DNA of 64,000 nt from NCBI GenBank assembly GCA_963575745.1, contig CAUYUJ010009813.1:297225-361224 (forward strand). The letters run 5' to 3'. The notes beneath the pieces are model-generated. The model saw only the letters and a list, made by a program, of their open reading frames with translations. It had not been told where the DNA came from and did no database searches. The stretch's first letter is position 1. Each line of letters opens with the position of its first letter. A program made the translations under genes and the position numbers. This stretch comes from Prorocentrum cordatum (taxonomy: Eukaryota; Sar; Dinophyceae; Prorocentrales; Prorocentraceae). Positions 40,050 through 48,819 of the stretch are shown piece after piece.

Positions 40050-41100
40050 CCCCTTGGTCGCCCCACGACGGCCCGAGAAGCACTAGAGGGCCTTCGACTA
40101 GGTCCCACAGCGCTCCGAGATGCCCAAGCTAGGCACCAGACGGCCCAAAAGTCCTTCCGAGACGCTCCAAGTCGGCCCCAGGACGAGCCCCAAAAAAGCC
40201 AGACCAATGGAAAATCTTTCAAATTCCGATGGAAAACTAGCCTTTTTCCAGGTTCACTGCTTTTCGTCCACTGCGATGTCCACACGGCCCTACTGGTCCT
40301 CCAGATCACCCCAACACGCCTCTGGAAGCCCCCTGGACGGCCCCAAGACGGCCCCACGATGGCTCTTGAGGCGCCGATGGCAGCCCAAGAGGCTGCCACG
40401 ACAGCGCCGCGACGGTCCCAAAACGCGTCAAGACGGCTCCGAGACGGCTACAAGACGGCCCCAGAGGCGCTAAAGACGGCCCCCCACTGCCCCGAGACGG
40501 CCCCAGAGGCACCCAAGAGGGCCCCAGACGGCTCCAAGACAGCCCAAGAGGCACCCGAGACAGCGCCAGAGGGCCCCGGGAGGCCCTAATGCGGCACCCA
40601 GGGAGGGGAAAAGAAGCGCCGAACGGTCCCGAATAGGTCCACAGCGCCTCTCCGAGCCACCATGGGTCCATCAGGAGGCCCTGAGTGCCCCAGACGCGCC
40701 CACATCAGCTTTACACATCCATGTCGGCGGTCGGATGCCCCAAGAGGCCCCAGAAAGTCCCAGGAGAGTCCGAGGAAACGCCCAGGAAGGCCCCAAGACG
40801 GGCCAAGACGGCCCCAGCACAACCCAAGGCGCGCTGCGACGGCTCAAGACGGCTCCAAGACAGCCCCAAGAGGGTGCCAACGCGGCCCCTGGTGGGTCAA
40901 AGACGGCCCAAGGAGGCGCACAGGAGGGGCCCAAGACGATTCCAAGGCGGCCCTAACATAGTGCCAAGAAGGACCCCGATGGGCCCAGGACGGCCTACGG
41001 ACGCGCCCATGAGGGGCCCACGGCGAACCAAGACGGCCCCATCACGGCACACGGCGCCCTCAAGACGGGCCTAGACGGCTCCAACACGGCCCTTTGAGGA
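40050..41100 (+). repeat. Degenerate CCCAAGACGG tract, about 1 kb
   Basis: Units CCCCAAGACGGCCCC, CCCAAGAGGC and GCGGCACC variants. An AT-richer interlude at about 40195-40300 (GGAAAATCTTTCAAATTCC) interrupts it, comparable in position to interludes in other tracts. Confidence 0.8.
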
Positions 41101-41801
41101 AGCCAACACGGCCCCACACTCTTCGGGCGAACACTTGGGGGGACTGGGAGCTTGCGACAAGTCTCCCACATTCATTGTCCTGCCCCATTATGTTCGCCTG
41201 GAGGCCTCCTCCAACCCTGTAGGCGAACAAGAGGAAACCCAGCGGGCCACCAACCCTGGGGCCCGTGGGCCCCGCGCCGCTTGGGCAGAAGACGAACGCC
41301 GGGTCTGACAGGCCAGCTACCGCCCCCCTTTGCCCGATATGCTGTGCCACTCTGTTCCCCCAGGGGCCTTGGCAAACTCTTCGGGCCAACCAGACTGGAC
41401 CCCTGGGACAGCAGCCAATTGATATGACCCAGGCACCTCTCCGCACTCTTCGGACCACAGACCCTCTGGGCGAACAGAATGGGACTTGGCGAACAAACCC
41501 TCCCGTTGGCGGCGATGCGACCTGATCGCACCATCAAGGCGTGCCCGGAGGTGATGGTCAACCCAACAGCGGTTTCTGTTAAGATTTTACTGACTTGCAA
41601 ATTTTCTTTAAGCTCTCTTGGGCCCTCCCTGCAGATCCTTGCGAGCCTCCCCGACGCTTTCGGCGGTTTTCCCCGATGGCCTCCCGAGCTCTCCCGCAGG
41701 CGCTCCTGAGACGCCTCAGATCGGCTTCGACTTCGACGCACATCCCCGAGAGACTTCGAGACTGCCCTCAATAGGAGGGGGGTGAACGAGCAGTGCGCCG
41801 G
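41101..41801. other. Gene-free interval with ACTCTTCGGGC repeats
   Basis: No gene. The phrase CACTCTTCGGRCVAAC occurs at about 41110, 41375 and (diverged) 41437, indicating an old tandem duplication. Confidence 0.45.
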
Positions 41802-41981
41802 GGCCAAGCTGCTGGAGCGCTGCAAGAGCTCGGACACGAAGGCGCGGTCTCGCTGCCGCCGCCCGAGCCGCCGCCGTGTTTGTAGATTTTCTGTGCAATC
41901 TGCGCCGTTCCTCCGAGAACCATTCCAGAAAGATGTCGTGGACGGAGTCCACGGGTCAGCCCTAGTCTGTACTACAATTCC
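41802..41981 (+). repeat. 180-bp dispersed repeat, copy B, with degenerate PPR start
   Basis: Homologous to 33442-33620 over its whole length, with scattered substitutions and small indels. Ends GTCCACGGGTCAGCCCTAGT and continues into a recognisable but frame-broken PPR start (GCGCGCGAGAAGGTCAGGCA). Confidence 0.75.
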
Positions 41982-42019
41982 GGGCGAAGCGCGCGCGAGA
42001 AGGTCAGGCAGTGGCAGCG

Positions 42020-42960
42020 CCTCGGGCCGCCCAGAGAGCTCGCGGGCCGCCCGGAGAGCCTCCGGGCCGCTGCCCGACGGGCCCGGGAGGCCCCCGGACC
42101 GCTGGCGGACTGATCCAGGATTCCCAGATCGCCCCAAGACGGCCTCAGGAGGTCCCGAAGACGGCCCAAGACGGTCCAAGAGTGGATCCGAGACGCTCAA
42201 AATTGCTTCAAGACGCCTTCAAGACGGCCCGGGACGCGTCCACGAGGCCCCCAGAGCGCTCGAAGTGTACCTCCAAGAGGGGCCGCAGAAGCCAAAATCG
42301 TTGATTTTCTGTGTTTTTTCATATGTTTCTGGCCTTCTCGCGTTTTCGGTTCCAAGAGGGCCCCAAGACGGCCCAGGAGTCGCCCAAGACAGCCCAAGAG
42401 GGCCCCCAGAAGGCCCCAAGAGAGGCCCCAGACAGGGACCTGGAACCGAAAAATTTAGGCCTCCACCCCAAGAGGCCCCCAGGAAGCCCCAAGACGCCCC
42501 AAAGAAACGCCGGGACGCTCCCAAGACATCCCCAGGAGGCCCCAGGACGCCCCAAAGAGGCTCCAAGAGGCCCCCCAGAGGCCGCCAAGCGCCCCAAAAG
42601 ACCCCCAAGAGGCCCCAAAAGAGGGCCCAAGAGGCCCCAAGACGCCCCCAAACTGCTACCAAGAAGCCCCCAAACTGTCTCCCAGAGGCTCCCGAGAGGC
42701 CAGCCATGAGATCCCAACCATCATTCACGAGATCTCTTACCCATTACCCAGGCCCGCAGAGACATTGCCCGCAGGCCACTACAGCCAGTTCGGGGGCCCT
42801 ACGTATACCAGCACCCGCACCCTTGGCTGTATCGGGGGCCTCACCGCTGCTCTCTCGGTTCTGCTGGCTTCGATCTGCCAGAGCTCTCGAGACGGCCATC
42901 TCGACGGCCCAAGAACCCCGAGATGGCCCCAGGACCACCCTGCGCGGGCCCGCTAACGTG
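42020..42960 (+). repeat. Degenerate CCCAAGACGG tract
   Basis: About 940 bases. An interlude at about 42290-42350 (GTTTCTGGCCTTCTCGCGTT) resembles the interludes of the 43.8-45.1 kb tandem repeat and the reverse-orientation tract at 28.56 kb. Confidence 0.8.
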
Positions 42961-42984
42961 GCCCCTTCACTCTGACGGTGCCTG

Positions 42985-43047
42985 AAAACCCTTGAGTTTG
43001 CTGATCGCGCCCAGTCCCAGCGCGATTAGCAAAAACCCATTCCTTTT
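42985..43047. repeat. Hairpin element, copy 1
   Basis: The core arms GCTGATCGCGC and GCGCGATTAGC pair with one mismatch around a nine-base loop, and pairing continues outward through TTT/AAAAA, CCC/GGG-like and AAAA/TTTT steps. The downstream bases CACGCTTCCAGGT look like a polypyrimidine tract plus AG. Copy 2 lies 590 bases away. Confidence 0.65.
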
Positions 43048-43069
43048 CACGCTTCCAGGTCAGTGCCCC

Positions 43070-43500
43070 CGGGGCTCCCCGACTGCTTTCTGAGATCGCC
43101 CCTGGACGTGGCCCCTTACACGTCGGCCCCACGCGCGGCCTCCAAACGGGACCCCCAAAGGCGGCCCCCACACAAAGCCTCCAAAGGTCGCCCCTACCGC
43201 CCCAGTAAGCGTGGCCCCCGAACGTCAACCCCACGCGTAGCCCCCAGGCGCCCCCAAATGTGGCCCCAACACACACAGCCCCCAACCATTGCCCTCAAAC
43301 GTGACCGTCACATCTGCCCCCGAACCCTCAAACGCGACCGTCACATGTGCCCCCGAACCCCGCACGCGGCCCCCAAACATGGCCCCCGGCAGGGCCGCGA
43401 ACGTTGGCCCCAATCATGACACCCTGACGAGACCCCCCAACGTGGCCCTCAAACGAGGCCCCCCAACGTAGCTCCCAACTCTGGCCCCCACGCGTCCACC
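43070..43500 (+). repeat. Degenerate ACGTGGCCCCCAAA repeat
   Basis: About 430 bases of diverged units of roughly 16 bases (ACGTGGCCCCCAAACG). GTGACCGTCACAT, which is partly palindromic, occurs twice (about 43305 and 43335 with one change). No gene. Confidence 0.65.
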
Positions 43501-43571
43501 CCCCACATCGAACTTCTCGCGCACAGGGACTCTGTACGATCGTTCGGGCCCCCTTACTTTGATTGCGTGTG

Positions 43572-43636
43572 AAAACTTATGTGTTTCTGCTAATCGCGCC
43601 CAGGCCTCGCGCGATTAGCAAAAACACATTACTTTT
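43572..43636. repeat. Hairpin element, copy 2
   Basis: Left arm AAAACTTATGTGTTTCTGCT then AATCGCGC; right arm GCGCGATTAGCAAAAACACA then TTACTTTT. The arms pair over 28 bases with three mismatches around a nine-base loop. The following GACGCTTCCAG is shared with copy 1. Confidence 0.75.
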
Positions 43637-43689
43637 GACGCTTCCAGTGCTTCCGACACGTGCGCGTTCGGGACCAATGCCTGGACCTG

Positions 43690-43775
43690 CGGGCCGTGGA
43701 TTTTCCACGGGTTCACACTAGTCTCTCCTACATAGCGGGTGGAAGCGCGTGCGAGAAAGTCAGGCACTCAAGTGC
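43690..43775 (+). pseudogene. Degenerate PPR module
   Basis: GGATTTTCCACGGGTTCACA, then CTAGTCTCTCCTACATAGCG, encodes VHTSLSYIAGGSACEKVRH: a PPR start with the helix lost after SACEK. It is followed at once by a CCCAAGACGG tract. Confidence 0.45.
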
Positions 43776-43779
43776 ACAA

Positions 43780-45150
43780 AATCGTCCCTTTACGGCCCCA
43801 GGCTGGCCCCGGGCCGCCCCGGGCCGCCTCGGGAGGCCCCAAGACACGCCAAAAGGGCCCAGAGAGGCCACCAAGACGGCCCCGGAGGGCCCCGGCACGC
43901 CCAAAGATGGGCTTAGACGCTCGAGATTGGCCCAAGACGGCTCCAGAGACCTCCAAGACGGCCCAAGAAGCCTCCCAAGAGGCCTCCTAAGAGGGTCCCG
44001 AGTGGCAGAAATCGTGGATTTCCATTGTGTTTTTCGATGTTTTTGGCCTTCTCGCCTTTTCGGCTTCCCGAGGCTCCAAGACGGCCCCAGAGGTCCCCAA
44101 GACCGCTCCAAGACAGCCGAAGAGGCCCCCAGGAGAGCGTCAAGACGGGCCAAGAGGGCCCCAAGACGGGCCCCAGCAGGCCCCGGCGCGCTCCGACACG
44201 CTCCAAGACGAGCCAAGGAAGGCCCCAAGAGACCTTCAAGATGGCCCCAGAGGGCCCCGGCACGCCCAAAAATGAGCCCAAGACGCTCAAGATTGGCCCA
44301 AGACGGCTCCAGAGGTCTCCAAGACGCCCCAAGAGGCTTCCCAAGAGGCTTCCCATCAGGGCCCCGAGTGGCAAAAATATATGATTTCCATTGTGTTTTT
44401 CTATGTTTTCGGCCTTCTCGCCTTTTCGGCTTCCCGACGCTCCAAGACGGTCCCAGAGGTCCCCCAGACCGCTCCAAGACGGCCGAAGAGGGCCCCAAGA
44501 GAGCCCCAAGACGGGCCAAGAGGGCCCCAAGACGGGCCCCAGCAGGCCCCGGCGCGCTCCGAGACGCTCCAAGACGCGCCAAGGAAGGCCCCAAGAGACC
44601 TTCAAGATGGCCCCAGAGGGCCCTGGCACACCCAAAAATGAGCCCAAGACGCTCAAGATTGGCCCAAGACGGCTCCGGAGGTCTCCAAGATGCCCCAAGA
44701 GAGGGTCCCGAGTGGCAAAAATCGATGATTTCCATTATGTTTTTCGATGTTTTCGGCCTCCTCGCCTTTTCGGCTTCCCGACGCTCCAAGACGGTCCCAG
44801 AGGTCCCCCAGACAGCTCCAAGACGGCCGAAGAGGGCCCCAAGAGAGCCCGAAGACGGGCCAAGAGGGCCCCAAGACGGCCCCACGACTCCCCAAGACGG
44901 CCCCAGCACGGCCCAGGAGGCGCCCAAGACGGCTCAAGAGGCACCCAAGACGGCCCCAAGAGCGGCCCGAGACGGCCCAGGACAGCCCAAGAGGCACCCA
45001 AGCCGGCCTCAGCTGGCCCCAAGACGGCCCAAGAGGCACCCAAGACGGCCCCAGAGGGCCCTAAGAGCCTCCCCGGGAGGCCCAGAAGACCCCAAGTGGC
45101 TCCGAAACGGCCCCCACGAGGCCCTAAGTGGTTTCAGAATTGCCTCCAGG
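43780..45150 (+). repeat. CCCAAGACGG tract organised as 344-366 bp tandem units
   Basis: Three large units can be aligned on TTTCCATTGTGTTTTT (44019, 44385, 44729; spacing 366 and 344). Each has GTCCCGAGTGGCARAAATCG, TTCGATGTTTTCGGCCTTCT, CGCCTTTTCGGCTTCCCGA and then CCAAGACGGCCC-type units with CCCAGCAGGCCCCGGCGCGC. This shows recent tandem amplification inside the older degenerate tract. Long Gly/Pro/Arg or Leu/Gly/Trp frames are not genes. Confidence 0.85.
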
Positions 45151-45174
45151 AGGGTGGGAGCGGACGAGAGGCGA

Positions 45175-45425
45175 CAGGCATTTCGCAGACACTACAGAGC
45201 CGTGCAGCATCAGCAGCACGCGTTGACAACGCAAGCGTCATTCAGCATCATGCAGCATGCAGCAACATCCAGCACCAGGCAAAAAGCTAGCAGCAGCACC
45301 AAGCCGTAGCAAGCAGCAGCCCACACCAGTCAAACCGCAGGCGGCAGCAGAAGAACGACAAAGCAAACAGCAGCGAGTAGCAGCAGGCAGCACTCAGCAC
45401 AACAAGCGGCGGCCATGAAGTCTCC
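45175..45425. repeat. CAG-rich tract
   Basis: Interrupted CAGCA/GCAGCAG sequence of about 250 bases. Confidence 0.7.
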
Positions 45426-45439
45426 GAGAGCGTTTCGAG

Positions 45440-45565
45440 AGGGTCCTCATGACAAGCGTCGTTGGCCAGGCGAACAAGGAGCCCAACGTCATCAGGTGCA
45501 CCTTCCAGCAGTATTCCCTCCACCCCGCAAGTGGACGTAGTCCACGGGTCAGCCCTAGAGCGCTC
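45440..45565 (+). pseudogene. Degenerate PPR module
   Basis: AGGAGCCCAACGTCATCAGG is the EPNVI end of a PPR repeat; CCACGGGTCAGCCCTAG at about 45546 is the VHGSAL start. The two are rearranged relative to other modules. A CCCAAGACGG tract follows. Confidence 0.35.
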
Positions 45566-46020
45566 CAAGACGGCCTGAGCGGGTCCCGAGACGGCCCACG
45601 AGGGCCCCAAGCCTTCGGAAGGTGGCTCCCAAAGACGCCCCAAGAGGGCCCCGAGCGCACGCCAAAGAGGCACAAATCGTCGTATTCCTATCGGAAAACG
45701 TACATTTTCAGCATATCCGCCTTGTGTGCTCCTCAGCGGCCCAGGACTCGCCAAGAGGCCTCCCAAATCGCCCCAAGACGACCCCATCGACTCCCAAGAG
45801 GCCCCATAGACGTCCCAAGAGGGCCGCAAGACGCCCCTCAAACGGCCTACGTGGCCCCAACACGGCCCCAAGAGAGGCCCAAGAGGCTCGCAAAAGAGCC
45901 CCAGGAAGCCCCCACGAGAGCTCCATGACGGTCGGCCCCCAAGACGCCTCGTAACGGCCCAAAAGGGCATCAAGACGTCCCAAAACGGTCCCCGAGCAGC
46001 CCGAACGGGCCCTTCAAATG
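45566..46020 (+). repeat. Degenerate CCCAAGACGG tract
   Basis: About 450 bases with an AT-richer interlude at about 45665-45720. Confidence 0.75.
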
Positions 46021-46490
46021 CTCGAAAAAGACCCCCACAAGGACCACTAAGAACGCCCAGGGACGCCCATCAAAGGGGCGATCGGTGACGTAGAACGGGC
46101 TCCCTAAGAGCCTGAAAAAGACCCACACCAGGATCCATAAGAACGCCCAGAGACGCAAATCCAATGGGCGATCACTGAGGCACACAGCCCTTTACACCAA
46201 GGCTCTAAAGAGCGACCGGTGACATAACAAGCTCTTCAAACGAGGGCTCCCAAGAGCGCCTGGTAAGATAGGACGGGCCCCCTTAGGGCCCGAACAAGAC
46301 CCCGACAAAGACAACTGAGAACGCCCGGAGACGCCAATGAAAGGTGCCATCAGTGAGGCACAAAGCCCTTCGCACCAACGCTCTCAAGAGCGAGCGGTGA
46401 CATGACAAGCTCTTCAAACCAGGGCTCCCAGAGCGAGCCGCAACGTAAAGATCTCTGATGGCACAGTCTCTAACACCGAGGCCTTCAAAA
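46020..46490 (+). repeat. Tandem duplication with 178-bp period
   Basis: AGAACGCCC landmarks at 46050, 46140 and 46318 (spacing 90 and 178), and a longer block GGTGACATRACAAGCTCTTC with flanking sequence at about 46217 and 46395, 178 bases apart. Short palindromes of the type GCTCTNNAGAGC recur. The period seems to be two half-units of about 89 bases. Confidence 0.7.
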
Positions 46491-46507
46491 GCGAAGGGGG
46501 CCGTGAC

Positions 46508-46770
46508 CCATGTCGGCCAAAGTCCCCGGAACCCGAGGAAGGGGAGGACGAGGACGAAAAGGAGGAGGAGGAGGAGGAGGAAGAGCACGGCGACAACATG
46601 GAGCGCCTCAGCCTCTTCGGGCCCAGCGACAGGCAAGGCGTGCAGGGGAGCTTCGGGCCGGCCGTCGTGTCCAGCGCCTGCGACGCGCCGGAGACCAGCG
46701 TCTCCAGCCTGGAGGCCGTCCGCCCACGCACCCGCTCTCCGCGGGCCCTTTCACGTCGTGGTCGTTGACG
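46508..46770 (+). CDS. Hypothetical acidic exon
   Basis: A frame without an early ATG encodes SPEPEEGEDEDEKEEEE, continues HGDNMERLSLFGPSDRQG and GPAVVSSACDAPETSVSSLE and ends at TGA 46768-46770. After the Glu run the composition looks like genuine protein and not a repeat. The only ATG is late (MERLSL), so if real it would be an internal or terminal exon. No family is recognised. Confidence 0.25.
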
Positions 46771-47034
46771 TCGTCATCTGTCTCGTCGTCATCGGTGTCG
46801 TTGCTAGCGAGGCGTGATAGGGGCCTTTCCGTTCTCAGGCTCAGTTGTTGCGCGGCGCCATGAGGGGCTGCGATGCGGGTTCTTCATGCGGGGGCGAACA
46901 TGCCTGCACCGAGCACCTGGCAGCGACTCTTACAGCAACATCGTTGGCGTGGTACTTTTCGAAGTGGATGTTGTGCTGTCATCCAGGACTTCATACCTGC
47001 ACCGCATGGGAAGCCCCCAGACGCGGCCAGCGCT

Positions 47035-47124
47035 CCCTATCCGCGGGAACAGCGTGCTGGTAGGGACCAGCACTCCCCCCAGTTCTGATCCCTGGCAAAA
47101 CGCCGACTCTAACGACAACTCAGC

Positions 47125-47180
<56 letters not shown>

Positions 47181-47905
47181 GCGGCGGCGACGACGATGCA
47201 GACAACGATGACAACCACGCCGCGCCCGACGGCGTCCTCGGGACCTCCTGGGCGGAAACAGCATGCTGGTAGGGATCAGCACTCGCCCGAGCGCTGATCC
47301 CCCCCCCAAACGCCGACTCCAAAGACAATTCAGAAAACGACGCCCACGACGTCGACGACGACGACGACGGCGGCGGCGGCGACGACGAAGTCGACAACGA
47401 TGACGACCGCGCCGCGCCGCACAGCGCCCTCAGGACCTCCTGGGCGGAATCAGCGTGTTGGTACGGATCAGCACTTGCCCAAGTGCTCATCCCTACCAAA
47501 ACGCCGACTCTGACGACGATTCAGACGACGACGCCCACGACGACGACGATGACGACGACGACAGTGCGGCGACGACGATGTCCACAACGCTGACCGCCGC
47601 GCCGCGTCCGACGGCGCCCTCAGGGCCTCCTCGGCGGAAACAGCGCGTCGGTAGGGATCAGCTCTCGCCCGAGGGCTCATCCCTACGAAAACGCAGACTC
47701 CACCAACAACTCAGACAACGACGCCCACGACGACGACGGCGGCGGCGGCGGCGACGACGATGTCGACAACGATGACCGCGCCGCGCCAGACGGCTTCCTC
47801 AGGGCCTCCTGGGCGACAGCAGCGTGTTGGTAGGGATCAGCACTCGCCCGACTGCTGATCCCTACCAAAACGCCGACTCCAACGGCGATTCAGCCGACGA
47901 CGCCC

Positions 47906-47938
<33 letters not shown>

Positions 47939-48066
47939 GCGGCGACGACGACGCCCACAACGATGACGACCGCGCCGCGTCCGACGGCGTCCTCAGGGCC
48001 TCCTGAGCGGAAACAGCGTGCTGGTAGGGATCAGCATTCGCCTGACTGCTGATCCCTACCAGCCGT
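47035..48066. repeat. Palindromic satellite, six units
   Basis: Six head-to-tail units with spacing 209, 192, 190, 179 and 194 (landmark GGGATCAGC at 47063, 47272, 47464, 47654, 47833 and 48027). Each unit has a GGCGGAAACAGCGTG block, a palindrome with arms GGTAGGGATCAGCACTCG and CGAGTGCTGATCCCTACC around a CC spacer, the block AACGCCGACTCCAACGACG, a GAC/GGC triplet run, and GCGCCCGACGGCGTCCTCAG. Pairing extends outward through GCGTNTTGG/CCAANACGC. Because the core is a palindrome, both strands encode VGIS-R-SADPYQ-like peptides. Unit lengths are not multiples of three, so it is not a protein repeat. Confidence 0.9.
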
Positions 48067-48819
48067 CTAATGCTACAGAAGGCCCCCCTGGCCCCCTCCA
48101 ATTCGCTCGCAATAACGACCCCCCCCCCCCCCACGTGTTCGGGAGCGCCACTGCGCGTGCACTCAGGCATGCGCACTTACGCCCACATGTATACACACAT
48201 ATGCCAACGCACCTTCATACACACCCGCACGGGCGCAGACGCACATTCACACAGGCCTGCAAGCGTCATTACATTCAACGTACAGACACACCCACAAATA
48301 ACCACGGCAGCAGCCTGTCGTCTCGCGTGGCCTAGCGCAAGTCCCCCCTGACACCTCCGAGCGCGGGTCCCGGACGCCCTCAAAACCGACACCCTGGTTC
48401 ATTCGCCCCCTTTCTCAGCCGAAGCCGCCGAGCCCTCTCCACAAAGCTTCCTCCGCCGCATTGCTACAGTAGGCCCCCACTGTCACCACCGCCCCGCTCG
48501 CAGCAATGATCCACAGAGGTGTCCGGGGGCGTCAATGTCCCGTCCGTCGGGCGAATGAATAACCATTCCCAATACTTGTGTTTCCACGTTTGGGGGCCCC
48601 ATCATCAAGCCACTGCGTCTCCGTCACCTCTTCCTCTTCCTCAATACCCTCCTCGTTCTCCTTTCCCTTCTCCTCCCCCTGCTACTCGCGGCCTCCTCGG
48701 CGCAATTTCGCTTCGGTTCCCGCAGCCCTGGCGCCGACGCCACGCAGCCCTGGATCACGCCACCCTTCCCAAAGGCTGCGACTCCAGCAGGTCGGCGCCC
48801 TGAGCTCCCGACAGGTTCT
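48067..48819. other. CA-rich and pyrimidine-rich interval
   Basis: No gene. A 14-base C run at about 48119-48132, then (CA)-rich sequence at 48175-48300 and a CTC-rich stretch near 48620-48670. The Helitron 5' end may lie in this interval, but I cannot place it. Confidence 0.4.

Noticed and set aside
43728-44927. 399-codon minus-strand frame with LGPSWG repeats
   Set aside because: It is the translation of the CCCAAGACGG tract; the same tract is equally open in + frames, as expected for a stop-poor repeat.
47035-48066. Palindromic repeats at regular spacing resemble a CRISPR array
   Set aside because: The sequence between palindromes is itself conserved from unit to unit, units are about 190 bases, and the context is eukaryotic (spliced-leader relic, LINEs, Helitron). 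It is a satellite.
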